NCBI GenBank assembly: GCA_021647535.1
Contig: JAKIUO010000171.1
Location: forward strand, 1 to 6,050
Length of the DNA: 6,050 nt
Source: Hyphomicrobiaceae bacterium
GTDB lineage: Bacteria > Pseudomonadota > Alphaproteobacteria > Rhizobiales > JAKIUO01
Reading direction: 5' to 3'
Shown here: piece after piece, positions 1 through 6,050 of the stretch
Layout of the letters: every line of letters begins with the position of its first letter
Numbering within the stretch: position 1 is the first letter of the stretch
Translations under genes and position numbers: made by a program
The notes under the pieces: generated by a model
The model's input: only the letters and a program-made list of their open reading frames with translations
What the model was told of the DNA's origin: nothing
Database searches by the model: none

Positions 1-497
1 AGACCAACCTTGAGTTTTTCACTTTGCGCCGGGCACCATGGCTTGCGGTTGAGGGGGATCAATGGCAAGAGGTCGCCAGAGTTGAAGAGGCCATTGCCCA
101 GACCGGAAAAACACCCCAACGCGTTTTTGTGGCGCTTGGCCGTCAGGAACTTGGCCCTGTTCTGCAAGCCCCGCAGCATCATTATGTCATTCGCAGCGTT
201 GACCCTATCGAGCCACCGCTCTCCTTGCCCCATATCAGTTATATTCTCGCCCGAGGCCCGTTTGACGAAGCGGGCGAACTGACGCTTTTGCGCCACCACA
301 AAATCAATCTGATCATCGCCAAAAACAGCGGTGGACCAGCAACTTATGGCAAGCTTGCCGCCGCACGAACGCTGAAAATCCCCGTTATCTTGATCAAACG
401 CCCGCCTGTTCACAACGGGGCCAGTATTGCCACACTTGACCAAGCTGTTTTGAAACTTGATCATTTGCTTTCCTCTTCAAAAAAACGCGGCGTATAG
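1..497 (+). CDS. cobK: Precorrin-6A reductase, C-terminal part (5' end outside window)
   Basis: This is the NADPH-dependent reductase that converts precorrin-6A to precorrin-6B (dihydro-precorrin-6) in cytoplasmic corrin synthesis. The frame is open from base 3 to the TAG at 495-497, giving about 164 residues. CobK proteins are usually about 250 residues, so roughly the first third lies left of the window. The TTG at 24 is an internal Leu, not a start: the frame stays open upstream and the LRRAPW segment there is itself family-like. Recognisable CobK stretches are GRQELGP (138-158), QHHYVIRSVDP just after it, ARGPFDEAGE (249-278) and KNSGGPATYGK (from 321), a conserved C-terminal block of the family. 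It is the only gene here on the plus strand. It converges on cobJ and overlaps its 3' end by 37 bp, so it must be transcribed separately from the cobN-G-H-I-J operon. The identification is firm; the true start cannot be seen. Confidence 0.95.
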   Translation, partial: TNLEFFTLRRAPWLAVEGDQWQEVARVEEAIAQTGKTPQRVFVALGRQELGPVLQAPQHHYVIRSVDPIEPPLSLPHISYILARGPFDEAGELTLLRHHKINLIIAKNSGGPATYGKLAAARTLKIPVILIKRPPVHNGASIATLDQAVLKLDHLLSSSKKRGV

Positions 498-1240
498 ATG
501 AGCGCGCCTTGACCAGAGCGCTCGACGGCGCGCGTTTCACGCGATCCAACAATGATACATGTGGCCATATCAGCTGTGGCCGGATCGGCTTTTTCAAGGC
601 TCGTCACCCATATTTTTTCATCTGTGCGAAAAGCGGCTCGCCCAAATATCACCAGCGTTTCGGGGGGCAGTGTTTCACGCAACACAGCAAAAACCTCCCC
701 CAACTGCGTCGGGCGGGCCTTGCTGATCGGGTTATAAAAGGCCAGCACCAAACCAGCCCGTGCGCAAGCAACAACGCGCTGCTTGATCACCTTAAAGGGC
801 TTTAGATTGTCTGATAAAGACAACACGCAAAAATCATGACCAAGCGGCGCACCAATGCGCGCTGCGACGGCCAGTACCGCCGTAATTCCCGGCACCACAA
901 CAAGCTCCAGCGCGCGCCAATGATCCGGCCCCTTGTCGATGGCTTCACAAACCGCCGCCGCCATGGCAAAAACGCCAGGGTCGCCCCCTGACACCATCGC
1001 CACCTCATGGCCTTTGCTGGCCAGTTCCAGCGCCGCCGAGGCCCGGTTGATTTCCTCGCGATTATCCGAAGCGTGAAGCGTCTGCCCCTCTTGCAGGGCG
1101 AGCCGGTCAAGATAGGGCTTGTAACCAAAAAAATGCCGGGCGCGGTTCAGTTCGGTGCGCGCATCAAGGGTCAACAGCTCGGCGCTGCCCGGCCCAATGC
1201 CGATCACCGCCAAACGCCCCTCTGTCTGCCGTGCGCTCAT
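461..1240 (-). CDS. cobJ: Precorrin-3B C17-methyltransferase
   Basis: This SAM-dependent enzyme methylates C17 of precorrin-3B and drives ring contraction to precorrin-4. At 259 residues it has normal length for the family. It shows the class III (tetrapyrrole) methyltransferase fold signatures in order: the N-terminal GIGPG loop (residues 14-18), the SGGDPGVFAM SAM-binding motif (84-93), PGITA (117-121), the CobJ/CbiH-type LSLSDNL (140-146), FYNPISKAR (168-176) and a C-terminal VGSRET (231-236). The GDPGVF and YNP blocks distinguish it from CobI and CobM. The ATG start overlaps the cobI stop in an ATGA arrangement (1237-1240). A GGAG lies about 9 bases upstream inside cobI, supporting this start and translational coupling. 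It is the last gene of the minus-strand operon. Its final 12 codons overlap the end of cobK on the other strand, but the protein end (YTPRFFEEESK) looks normal for the family. Confidence 0.97.
   Translation of the reverse strand: MSARQTEGRLAVIGIGPGSAELLTLDARTELNRARHFFGYKPYLDRLALQEGQTLHASDNREEINRASAALELASKGHEVAMVSGGDPGVFAMAAAVCEAIDKGPDHWRALELVVVPGITAVLAVAARIGAPLGHDFCVLSLSDNLKPFKVIKQRVVACARAGLVLAFYNPISKARPTQLGEVFAVLRETLPPETLVIFGRAAFRTDEKIWVTSLEKADPATADMATCIIVGSRETRAVERSGQGALIYTPRFFEEESK
502..533. terminator. GC-rich inverted repeat just past the cobK stop (weak terminator candidate)
   Basis: GCGCGCC at 502-508 is the reverse complement of GGCGCGC at 527-533. The 18-base loop contains the palindrome GAGCGCTC (516-523). 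It starts 5 bases after the cobK stop and is followed by GTTTCAC, so the T tract is poor for a plus-strand intrinsic terminator. For the minus strand the T7 run at 485-479 lies too far (17 bases) from the stem. The repeat also falls within cobJ codons 236-247, so it may simply be coding sequence in GC-rich DNA. Confidence 0.25.
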
Positions 1241-1968
1241 GATCTGACACTCCAGCCCGGCACAAGGATCAGCGAGAAATAAGGGGCCTCATCATCCTGT
1301 TTATCGACAAGTTTCATATGCCGCCCGCCCTCCATGGTGCCGCGCTCCACATAGATGGCGCGCTCCAGCTTGCCCGTATGCGCCAGCACCCGCCGGATCT
1401 TGGCAAGGTTCTGCCCGACTTTCATGATGACCACGCTTTCCGCCTTTTCCAACCGTGCCGCCAGCCGTTCTTCACCCATGATACCAGGCAGCACACAAAG
1501 CACATCCTCGCCCTGCGCTATGGACGCCCCCGCCAACGACCAGCACCCTGACATAGCGGTGATGCCCGGAATGACACTGGTTGGGAATTCATGAGCCAGC
1601 CGCTCATGCAAATGCATGTAAGAGCCATAAAATAAAGGATCGCCAATGCTCAAAATGGACACTGTGCGGCCCGCTTGAAGATGAACACGAATGCTTTGCG
1701 CCGCCTCATCAAAAAAGCCGTTGATCTGCTCGATATATTCAGCCGAATGATAATCCAGCTCGGTGGTCAGCGGATAATATAAAGGCAATTCGATCTTGTC
1801 GCTGGTGATCCACTGATCGGCGATTTTACGCGTATTCCCCACGGCACCGCGCTTGGCGAAAAAGGCAATGACTTGCGAGCGCTCCAATGCCTTCACGGCC
1901 TTTATTGTCATCAGTTCTGGGTCGCCCGGCCCGGTGCCAACGCCATATAAAAGGGTTTTATCGCTCAT
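1237..1968 (-). CDS. cobI: Precorrin-2 C20-methyltransferase
   Basis: This SAM-dependent enzyme methylates C20 of precorrin-2 to give precorrin-3A, the committing step toward corrins. The 243-residue product is full length for the family. Class III methyltransferase motifs appear in order: GVGTGPGDPELMT (9-21), LSIGDPLFYGSY (106-117), PGITAMSG (134-141), MKVG (182-185), YVERGTM (206-212) and PYFSLILVPG (229-238). GTGPGDPELMTIKA together with GDPLFYGSY is characteristic of CobI/CbiL rather than CobJ or CobM. The ATG is preceded by a good Shine-Dalgarno, AGGAAGAG, ending 6 bases upstream, in the 29-bp gap after cobH. The stop overlaps the cobJ ATG by 4 bp. Its product is the substrate of CobG, whose product in turn feeds CobJ, so three consecutive steps are encoded side by side. 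Confidence 0.97.
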   Translation of the reverse strand: MSDKTLLYGVGTGPGDPELMTIKAVKALERSQVIAFFAKRGAVGNTRKIADQWITSDKIELPLYYPLTTELDYHSAEYIEQINGFFDEAAQSIRVHLQAGRTVSILSIGDPLFYGSYMHLHERLAHEFPTSVIPGITAMSGCWSLAGASIAQGEDVLCVLPGIMGEERLAARLEKAESVVIMKVGQNLAKIRRVLAHTGKLERAIYVERGTMEGGRHMKLVDKQDDEAPYFSLILVPGWSVRS

Positions 1969-1997
1969 GCTGTTCTCTTCCTGTATACCACTTCTGG

Positions 1998-2630
1998 CTA
2001 TATGCCGCTTCTAGCCACTGCATTCAGAGTGGCCGCCGTGATGGCACTGCCGCCAAGACGCCCGCGCACAATTGCCCATGGCACTCCCAAATCACTCTCG
2101 CGCAACGCCTCTTTTGATTCAGCCGCACCGACAAATCCCACCGGCATACCAATGATTGCAGCTGGTTTTGGCGCACCGGCACGCAGCATGTTCAACAGGT
2201 AAAACAAAGCCGTCGGCGCGTTGCCAATGGCCACCACCGCTCCTTGCATCTGGTCGCGCCAGAGTTCCAGCGCGCTGGCGGATCTGGTGTTGCCAGTTTG
2301 CTTTGCCAGCTCAGGCGTGCGCGCATCACGCAGGGTACAGATCACCTCATTGTCCGCAGGCAGGCGCGCTCTGGTCACCCCCTGCACAACCATATTGGCA
2401 TCGCACAAAATCGGTGCCCCTGCGATCAGCGCCTTGCTGGCTGTTGCGACAAAACCTTGTGCAAATTCCACATGCTGCGCCAGCCCCACATAGCCGCAGG
2501 CATGGATCATGCGGACCACCACATCTTCTTCATCGCTCGAAAAACACGACAGATCGGCTTCAGAACGGATGATGTCGAAGGAGCGCTGATAGATTTCATT
2601 GCCATCGCGAATATACTGATGCTCACTCAT
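1998..2630 (-). CDS. cobH: Precorrin-8X methylmutase
   Basis: CobH catalyses the 1,5-sigmatropic shift of the C11 methyl to C12, turning precorrin-8X into hydrogenobyrinic acid. From the ATG at 2630 the protein is 210 residues, the usual CobH size. An in-frame extension up to 2702 would add 24 low-complexity Ser/Lys-rich residues that run antiparallel to nothing conserved and overlap the end of cobG, so the 2630 start is preferred. In RMIHACG the His falls at residue 43, the position of the catalytic His43 known in P. denitrificans CobH. Other family blocks are CDANMV (76-81), GNTRSASALE (113-122), IGNAPTALFYLL (135-146), GMPVGFVGAAESK (161-173) and GRLGGSAITAATLNA (190-204). The gap to the cobG stop is 16 bp. 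No strong Shine-Dalgarno is visible (only an A-rich GAAAAG), so translation may depend on coupling to cobG. Confidence 0.97.
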   Translation of the reverse strand: MSEHQYIRDGNEIYQRSFDIIRSEADLSCFSSDEEDVVVRMIHACGYVGLAQHVEFAQGFVATASKALIAGAPILCDANMVVQGVTRARLPADNEVICTLRDARTPELAKQTGNTRSASALELWRDQMQGAVVAIGNAPTALFYLLNMLRAGAPKPAAIIGMPVGFVGAAESKEALRESDLGVPWAIVRGRLGGSAITAATLNAVARSGI

Positions 2631-2646
2631 AAACTGCTTTTCATTT

Positions 2647-3939
2647 CTATTGCTCTTGCGCGGCGCGCACTTTTTCGATGATGATGTGGATGATAAAATC
2701 AACCACCGCCCCCTTTTTACTCCCAGTGGCTAGATTGGTCATCTCAACCCCTTCAGAAGTACCAACGATCTCCATATCGACAAAACCAAGGCGCGCACAA
2801 CGCTTGTCGCAGCCCGAAACATGCACACGAACCTCACCACTCAATTCATCGGCAAAGGTCTTTATCAGATCAGCTGCCGCCAATCGCGTATTGAGCCGGG
2901 CCGATTGACAGGCCGGTGCTCCCGCACACGTCATCACCCGCAGGCGTGGATCATCAACATCGCAGACAAACCCCAGAGCCCGCGCTCTTTTTAACAGCCC
3001 CTTCGCGGCCGCCTCATCTAGACCGGACACCCCTAAAAGCTTCCCCGGCAAAGGCAGGAAATGAAGCGCCCCCCCCTTTATGGCCGCCTGTGCCAAGCCG
3101 ATCATCGCGGTGGCATCAACAGCCCCAAAAGGCAGGGCAACTGTCAGCAGGTTTTGCTCATCTTGCAAAGGCTGGACGCCAATTTTTATGGCCGAACGCC
3201 TTGTTGAAACATCTGTGCCTTCATTGCCCACATGTTCACCACCCCCCTGTTTTTCCTCTAAAATCTGGTCATCCGCCAATATTTTTCTGAGATCAGCTTG
3301 GGAAAGATCGTGACCCCGCGCTTTTTTTCCAAGGGCCGCAATAAGCTTCAACGTCTGGACAACTGCCTCGATAACGGCCTCATCGCCCTTCACCCGGCCC
3401 ACGCTCTGCGCTTTGGCCTCAATCCCCCCCACCTTGATCTCCCAGCACTGGTCAGCGCCATAAATGATGCGCACATCGGCAATCAGACCAGACAGATCAA
3501 CCAGGCCACCTGCATCAATAATGATGCTGGTTTTAGGGGCAAGGCCGTTGATAAAATCCTCAGTCTCAAGCCGTTCCAGCAGCTTTTCTTTCAGGGCAGG
3601 CAGATGAGGGCGCACCTCATCGTCCGACGAAAACGAACCCGGAGCAAACAGCGCCGGGGCCAGAATGGGAACACTTGCCGAAACGTCAATGTCTGCGGTC
3701 TCCACGACCTTCACCAGCCCGTCATGGCTATGGGTGCTCAGCCCCCTGATCTGCAGGTTGCCGCGCGTGCTGATTTCCATCTGGCCATTACCAAAGGTCT
3801 GCGCCGCTTGTCCCAGCGCCTCAAGCTGTTGCGGGGTCATCCTCCCTGCAACCGGAGAGATCCGGGCCAGTAACCCGTCTCCCGTCACCATGGGCCGGTG
3901 CAGGCTCGGGCAGTCTCCACGTAATTTTGATGATGTCAT
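2647..3939 (-). CDS. cobG: Precorrin-3B synthase (oxygen-dependent, Fe-S monooxygenase)
   Basis: CobG oxidises precorrin-3A to precorrin-3B using O2, so its presence marks the aerobic B12 route. The product is 430 residues. It is built like a small sulfite/nitrite reductase: the N-terminal ferredoxin-like half contains GNGQMEISTRGNLQIRG (50-66), and a second half begins near residue 265. Four cysteines in a CX5C/CX3C pattern sit in MTCAGAPAC (C338, C344) and SGCDKRC (C377, C381), as expected for the [4Fe-4S] ligands. Residues about 225-255 form a Gly/Glu-rich linker between the halves that looks poorly conserved. The ATG overlaps the cobN stop as ATGA (3936-3939), with a GGAG 8 bases upstream, so this start is well supported. 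A G8 run on the coding strand (3069-3076, encoding K-G-G-A) and a G7 run (3424-3430) are both in frame here, unlike the G8 in cobN. Confidence 0.96.
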   Translation of the reverse strand: MTSSKLRGDCPSLHRPMVTGDGLLARISPVAGRMTPQQLEALGQAAQTFGNGQMEISTRGNLQIRGLSTHSHDGLVKVVETADIDVSASVPILAPALFAPGSFSSDDEVRPHLPALKEKLLERLETEDFINGLAPKTSIIIDAGGLVDLSGLIADVRIIYGADQCWEIKVGGIEAKAQSVGRVKGDEAVIEAVVQTLKLIAALGKKARGHDLSQADLRKILADDQILEEKQGGGEHVGNEGTDVSTRRSAIKIGVQPLQDEQNLLTVALPFGAVDATAMIGLAQAAIKGGALHFLPLPGKLLGVSGLDEAAAKGLLKRARALGFVCDVDDPRLRVMTCAGAPACQSARLNTRLAAADLIKTFADELSGEVRVHVSGCDKRCARLGFVDMEIVGTSEGVEMTNLATGSKKGAVVDFIIHIIIEKVRAAQEQ

Positions 3940-6050
3940 TCGCCATTCTCCACTCGTTTGGCTTCTTCAATCAGCTCGGACAATTCATGGTCAATATGGT
4001 TGCGCCGCACATGCCAGATGCCCCTTGTGCGCGCGCAAGTCAAACGCTCGGCAATGACGCGCGCTGCCGCCGGGTTTTCACGCAGCATAAACTCACGAAC
4101 TTTCGGGTCCGAAATATAGGTTTCATGCACGCGCTCAAGCCAGTCTCCAGGAACCGCACGGGTGGTTTCGGCAAACCCCACCAGCCGGTCAATGCTTTCG
4201 GCAAAGTCGGACGCCCCACGCGGACCATGGCGCATCTGCCCTTCTATATAGCGAGGATTGAGAACACGGCCATGGACAATACGGCCAAGCGCCTGCTTGA
4301 GTGAACGCGCTTGCGGTTTTTGCGGATTTGTTGTGTCCAGCGCCACCAGATCAGCGTGAGATCCCAGTTGCTCCAGCGCGGCTGCAAAGCCACCAACAAA
4401 GGCGACATCTGCCGAACCTTCAAGCATATCGCGCCCCGGATCATCACCGCCATGCACCAGCAGGTCGGCCTTTTCAACACGGCTCGAAAAAGCACCAGGC
4501 GCAGCAACCGCTTCCCCCTCTGCCCCTGTAAAAGCATGGGTCACCGCCTGTAAATAGGTCTGGCCAATCTCACGGCGCTCTTCCCAGTTGCCGTTTTCCA
4601 GCAGAGCTTCAACACCGCTGCCATAAGTGCCGGGAACTGTACCAAAAATACGTAATACCGGCGCGCCTCTCCCTTGTTGTTCGGTGGCCTGCTGATCGGC
4701 GGCTTGTTGCTCTGCTGCCAGTGGATTATCGCGCGCCGTTTCTTCCAACGCTGCCACCGCCTCAATCGCTGCACTCATCAAGGCAATCTGCTGGGGGAAC
4801 ATGTCGCGAAACAGGCCCGATATGCGCCATGTAACATCAACACGCGGACGCCCGACCAGAGCGGCTGGCAATATTTCGATGCCGGTAACGCGCCCCGTTT
4901 CATAATCCCATTTTGGGCGACACCCCATCAAAGCCAACCCTTGCGCAATTTCTTCCCCCCCCGGTGCGCAGACTGGCACTCCCCCACAGATCAATGACCA
5001 GCGAACGAGGCCAGTCACCATGTTCCTGCATATAAAAGCGCAAGAGTTCATCAGCAGCCATTTTGCCCATTTCGCAGGCCACAGGGGTTGGCATGGTACG
5101 CGGGTCCATGGTGTAGAGATTGCGCCCCGTTGGATAAACATCCAGCCTGCCACGCAGGGGCGAACCGGACGGCCCGGCTGGCACAAAGCGGCCCTCAAGC
5201 GCCCGCAACAGATTGTCTTTTTCGCACTCAGCCCCTTGCAGGCGCAAAGGGTCATCGCCGCCCTCTTCCATACGCCCAAAAACATGCTGGCCATCCTTGA
5301 TGGCAAAATCCTTGATATCGCACAACCACGCATCAATCTGCTTGAGCCTTGTCCCGGCATCATCTTCCCGCTCAACGCCCGCCACCTGCGCAATGCCCGT
5401 GCGCTCCGCCTTTTCCAGTATCAAAGTCTGCAAGCGCTGGCGACGGCGATGATCGAGCCCGTCGGCTTGCACAAACTCGTCTACCAACCGCTCCAGTTCC
5501 ATCTGTTCAGGCGAGAGCCCGGCACCAATGATCGGCGGCGGCATATGACCGATGGTCAGCGCCACGATACGCCGCTTGGCCTGCGCCGCTTCGCCGGGGT
5601 TACTGACAATAAAGGGATAGATCACCGGCAGCGCTCCGACCAGCTGCTCTGGAAAACAGTTTTGCGACAGGGCTACGGTTTTGCCCGGCAACCATTCAAA
5701 CGTGCCATGGGCACCGCAATGGATGAGCGCATGGGCGCCGATAATCTCACGCATCCAATGGCCAAAGGCCAGCAGGGCATGATGGGGCGGCAGGTCTGGG
5801 TCGTGATAATTGGCGCGCCGATCCGCTTCACGCCCGCGATCAGGTGCAAGAGCAATGGTAATGTTGCCAAAGCGCACTGAGCAAAAAGAAAAGTCCTCAA
5901 CCGGCAGCTTTCCCCAGGCCTCCAAAACCGGCTTTTGCACCAAAAGGGGAAGCCGCTCGAAAACCTTTGCCCAGTCATCTGCCGCCAGCGCTTTTTGGGG
6001 TGTTTTAAGCCGTTGCAGCAAGTCCTTTGCGCTGTCTGGCAAATGTGTCC
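3936..6050 (-). CDS. cobN: Cobaltochelatase subunit CobN, C-terminal ~705 codons; 5' end outside window and frame broken at a G8 run
   Basis: CobN is the large porphyrinoid-binding subunit of the ATP-dependent CobNST cobaltochelatase, which inserts Co2+ into hydrogenobyrinic acid a,c-diamide. It is homologous to BchH/ChlH. Family members are near 1,250-1,300 residues, so the N-terminal half lies beyond 6050. The apparent TTG start at 6042 is an internal Leu codon. From there the first frame shows GNITIALAPDRGRE (residues 59-72), HGTFEWLPGK (112-121), LPVIYPFIVSNPGEAAQAKR (138-157) and later DLWGSASLRTGG. At 4955-4962 it leaves the conserved frame, reads 18 more missense codons and stops at 4900. 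The conserved protein resumes in another frame as GGEEIAQGLALMGCRP, then RVDVTWRISGLFRDMFP, IFGTVPGTYGSG, LVHGGDDPGRDMLEGSADVAF and GQMRHGPRGASDFAE, ending at 3936. Removing one G would join the two parts exactly. Everything else looks intact and conserved, which favours a sequence error or recent change over an old pseudogene. The end overlaps cobG by 4 bp. Confidence 0.93.
4674..4718 (-). repeat. Three imperfect 15-bp tandem repeats in cobN encoding a Gln-rich linker
   Basis: On the plus strand the units are ttgttgttcggtggc (4674-4688), ctgctgatcggcggc (4689-4703) and ttgttgctctgctgc (4704-4718). On the coding strand they encode AAEQQ, AADQQ and ATEQQ. They lie between the conserved DNPLA segment and the RIFGTVPGTYG segment of CobN, where family members have a short variable linker. 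The unit is a multiple of three, so copy number changes keep the frame. The units differ mostly at synonymous or conservative positions, suggesting an older duplication. Confidence 0.85.
4955..4962 (-). other. G8 homopolymer at the cobN frame break
   Basis: The plus strand has eight consecutive C, which is eight G in cobN. The codons are ACC, then the G run, then AAGAAATTGCG. With eight G the reading is T-G-G-G-R-N-C, which is not CobN-like. With seven it is T-G-G-E-E-I-A-Q-G, the conserved CobN sequence. The required correction is one base fewer (or a +1 ribosomal or RNA polymerase slip). Homopolymer miscounting by the sequencer is the default explanation. Confidence 0.9.

Noticed and set aside
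10..282. Plus-strand 90-codon frame at the left end
   Set aside because: It overlaps cobK in a different frame and has no recognisable features.
1969..1997. cobH-cobI gap considered as a promoter or riboswitch site
   Set aside because: At 29 bp it is too short for a riboswitch and shows only the cobI Shine-Dalgarno; no convincing -35/-10 pair is visible.
2631..2702. Longer cobH start adding 24 residues
   Set aside because: The added residues are low complexity and overlap the end of cobG. The ATG at 2630 gives the standard 210-residue CobH, with the catalytic His at position 43.
3298..3873. Plus-strand open frame of 191 codons antisense to cobG
   Set aside because: It is a shadow of cobG, with composition rich in Arg/His/Pro/Gln and no family resemblance.
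4963..5393. Apparent N-terminal extension (about 140 codons) of the downstream cobN frame, beginning at an ATG at 5393
   Set aside because: This stretch is out of frame with the conserved CobN protein, which is encoded here in the other minus-strand frame. Its translation is Trp/Cys/Arg-rich noise.
5020..5880. Long plus-strand open frame (286 codons) antisense to cobN
   Set aside because: It lies wholly opposite conserved CobN sequence, its translation shows no recognisable domain, and it is explained by GC-rich codon bias of the minus-strand gene.

Overview
The window lies inside an aerobic (oxygen-dependent, late cobalt insertion) cobalamin biosynthesis cluster. The proteins closely resemble the Cob enzymes of Pseudomonas denitrificans, Rhizobiales and related Alphaproteobacteria. 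The source is therefore most likely an alphaproteobacterium, possibly Hyphomicrobiales/Rhizobiales, with moderately high GC. I infer this from protein resemblance and gene order only; nothing here fixes genus or species.

Layout: the left end (about 1-497) carries the C-terminal two thirds of cobK on the plus strand. Everything else is on the minus strand. Reading from right to left, the genes are the C-terminal part of cobN (cut by the right edge), cobG, cobH, cobI and cobJ. cobN/cobG and cobI/cobJ each share a 4-bp stop/start overlap. cobG-cobH are separated by 16 bp and cobH-cobI by 29 bp, so this is a tightly packed operon. cobJ and cobK converge and overlap tail to tail by 37 bp. There is no gene-free stretch longer than about 30 bp. 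No RNA gene, riboswitch, mobile element or CRISPR array was seen; any operon promoter or cobalamin riboswitch should lie beyond the right edge, upstream of cobN.

Pathway: CobI methylates precorrin-2 at C20, CobG oxidises precorrin-3A to precorrin-3B, and CobJ methylates C17 with ring contraction to precorrin-4. CobK reduces precorrin-6A, CobH moves a methyl group to give hydrogenobyrinic acid, and CobN is the large subunit of the cobaltochelatase that inserts cobalt after a,c-diamidation. The other steps (CobM, CobF, CobL, CobB, CobS/CobT) are not in the window.

The main anomaly is in cobN. The reading frame breaks at a run of eight G (coding strand) at 4955-4962, where seven would keep the conserved protein in frame. 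A single-base sequencing or assembly error is the simplest explanation; a real frameshift or slippage site is the more interesting one. About 240 bp downstream in the gene, cobN also carries a small 15-bp tandem repeat encoding a Gln-rich linker. I found no convincing sign of an undescribed system; this is otherwise an ordinary B12 locus.
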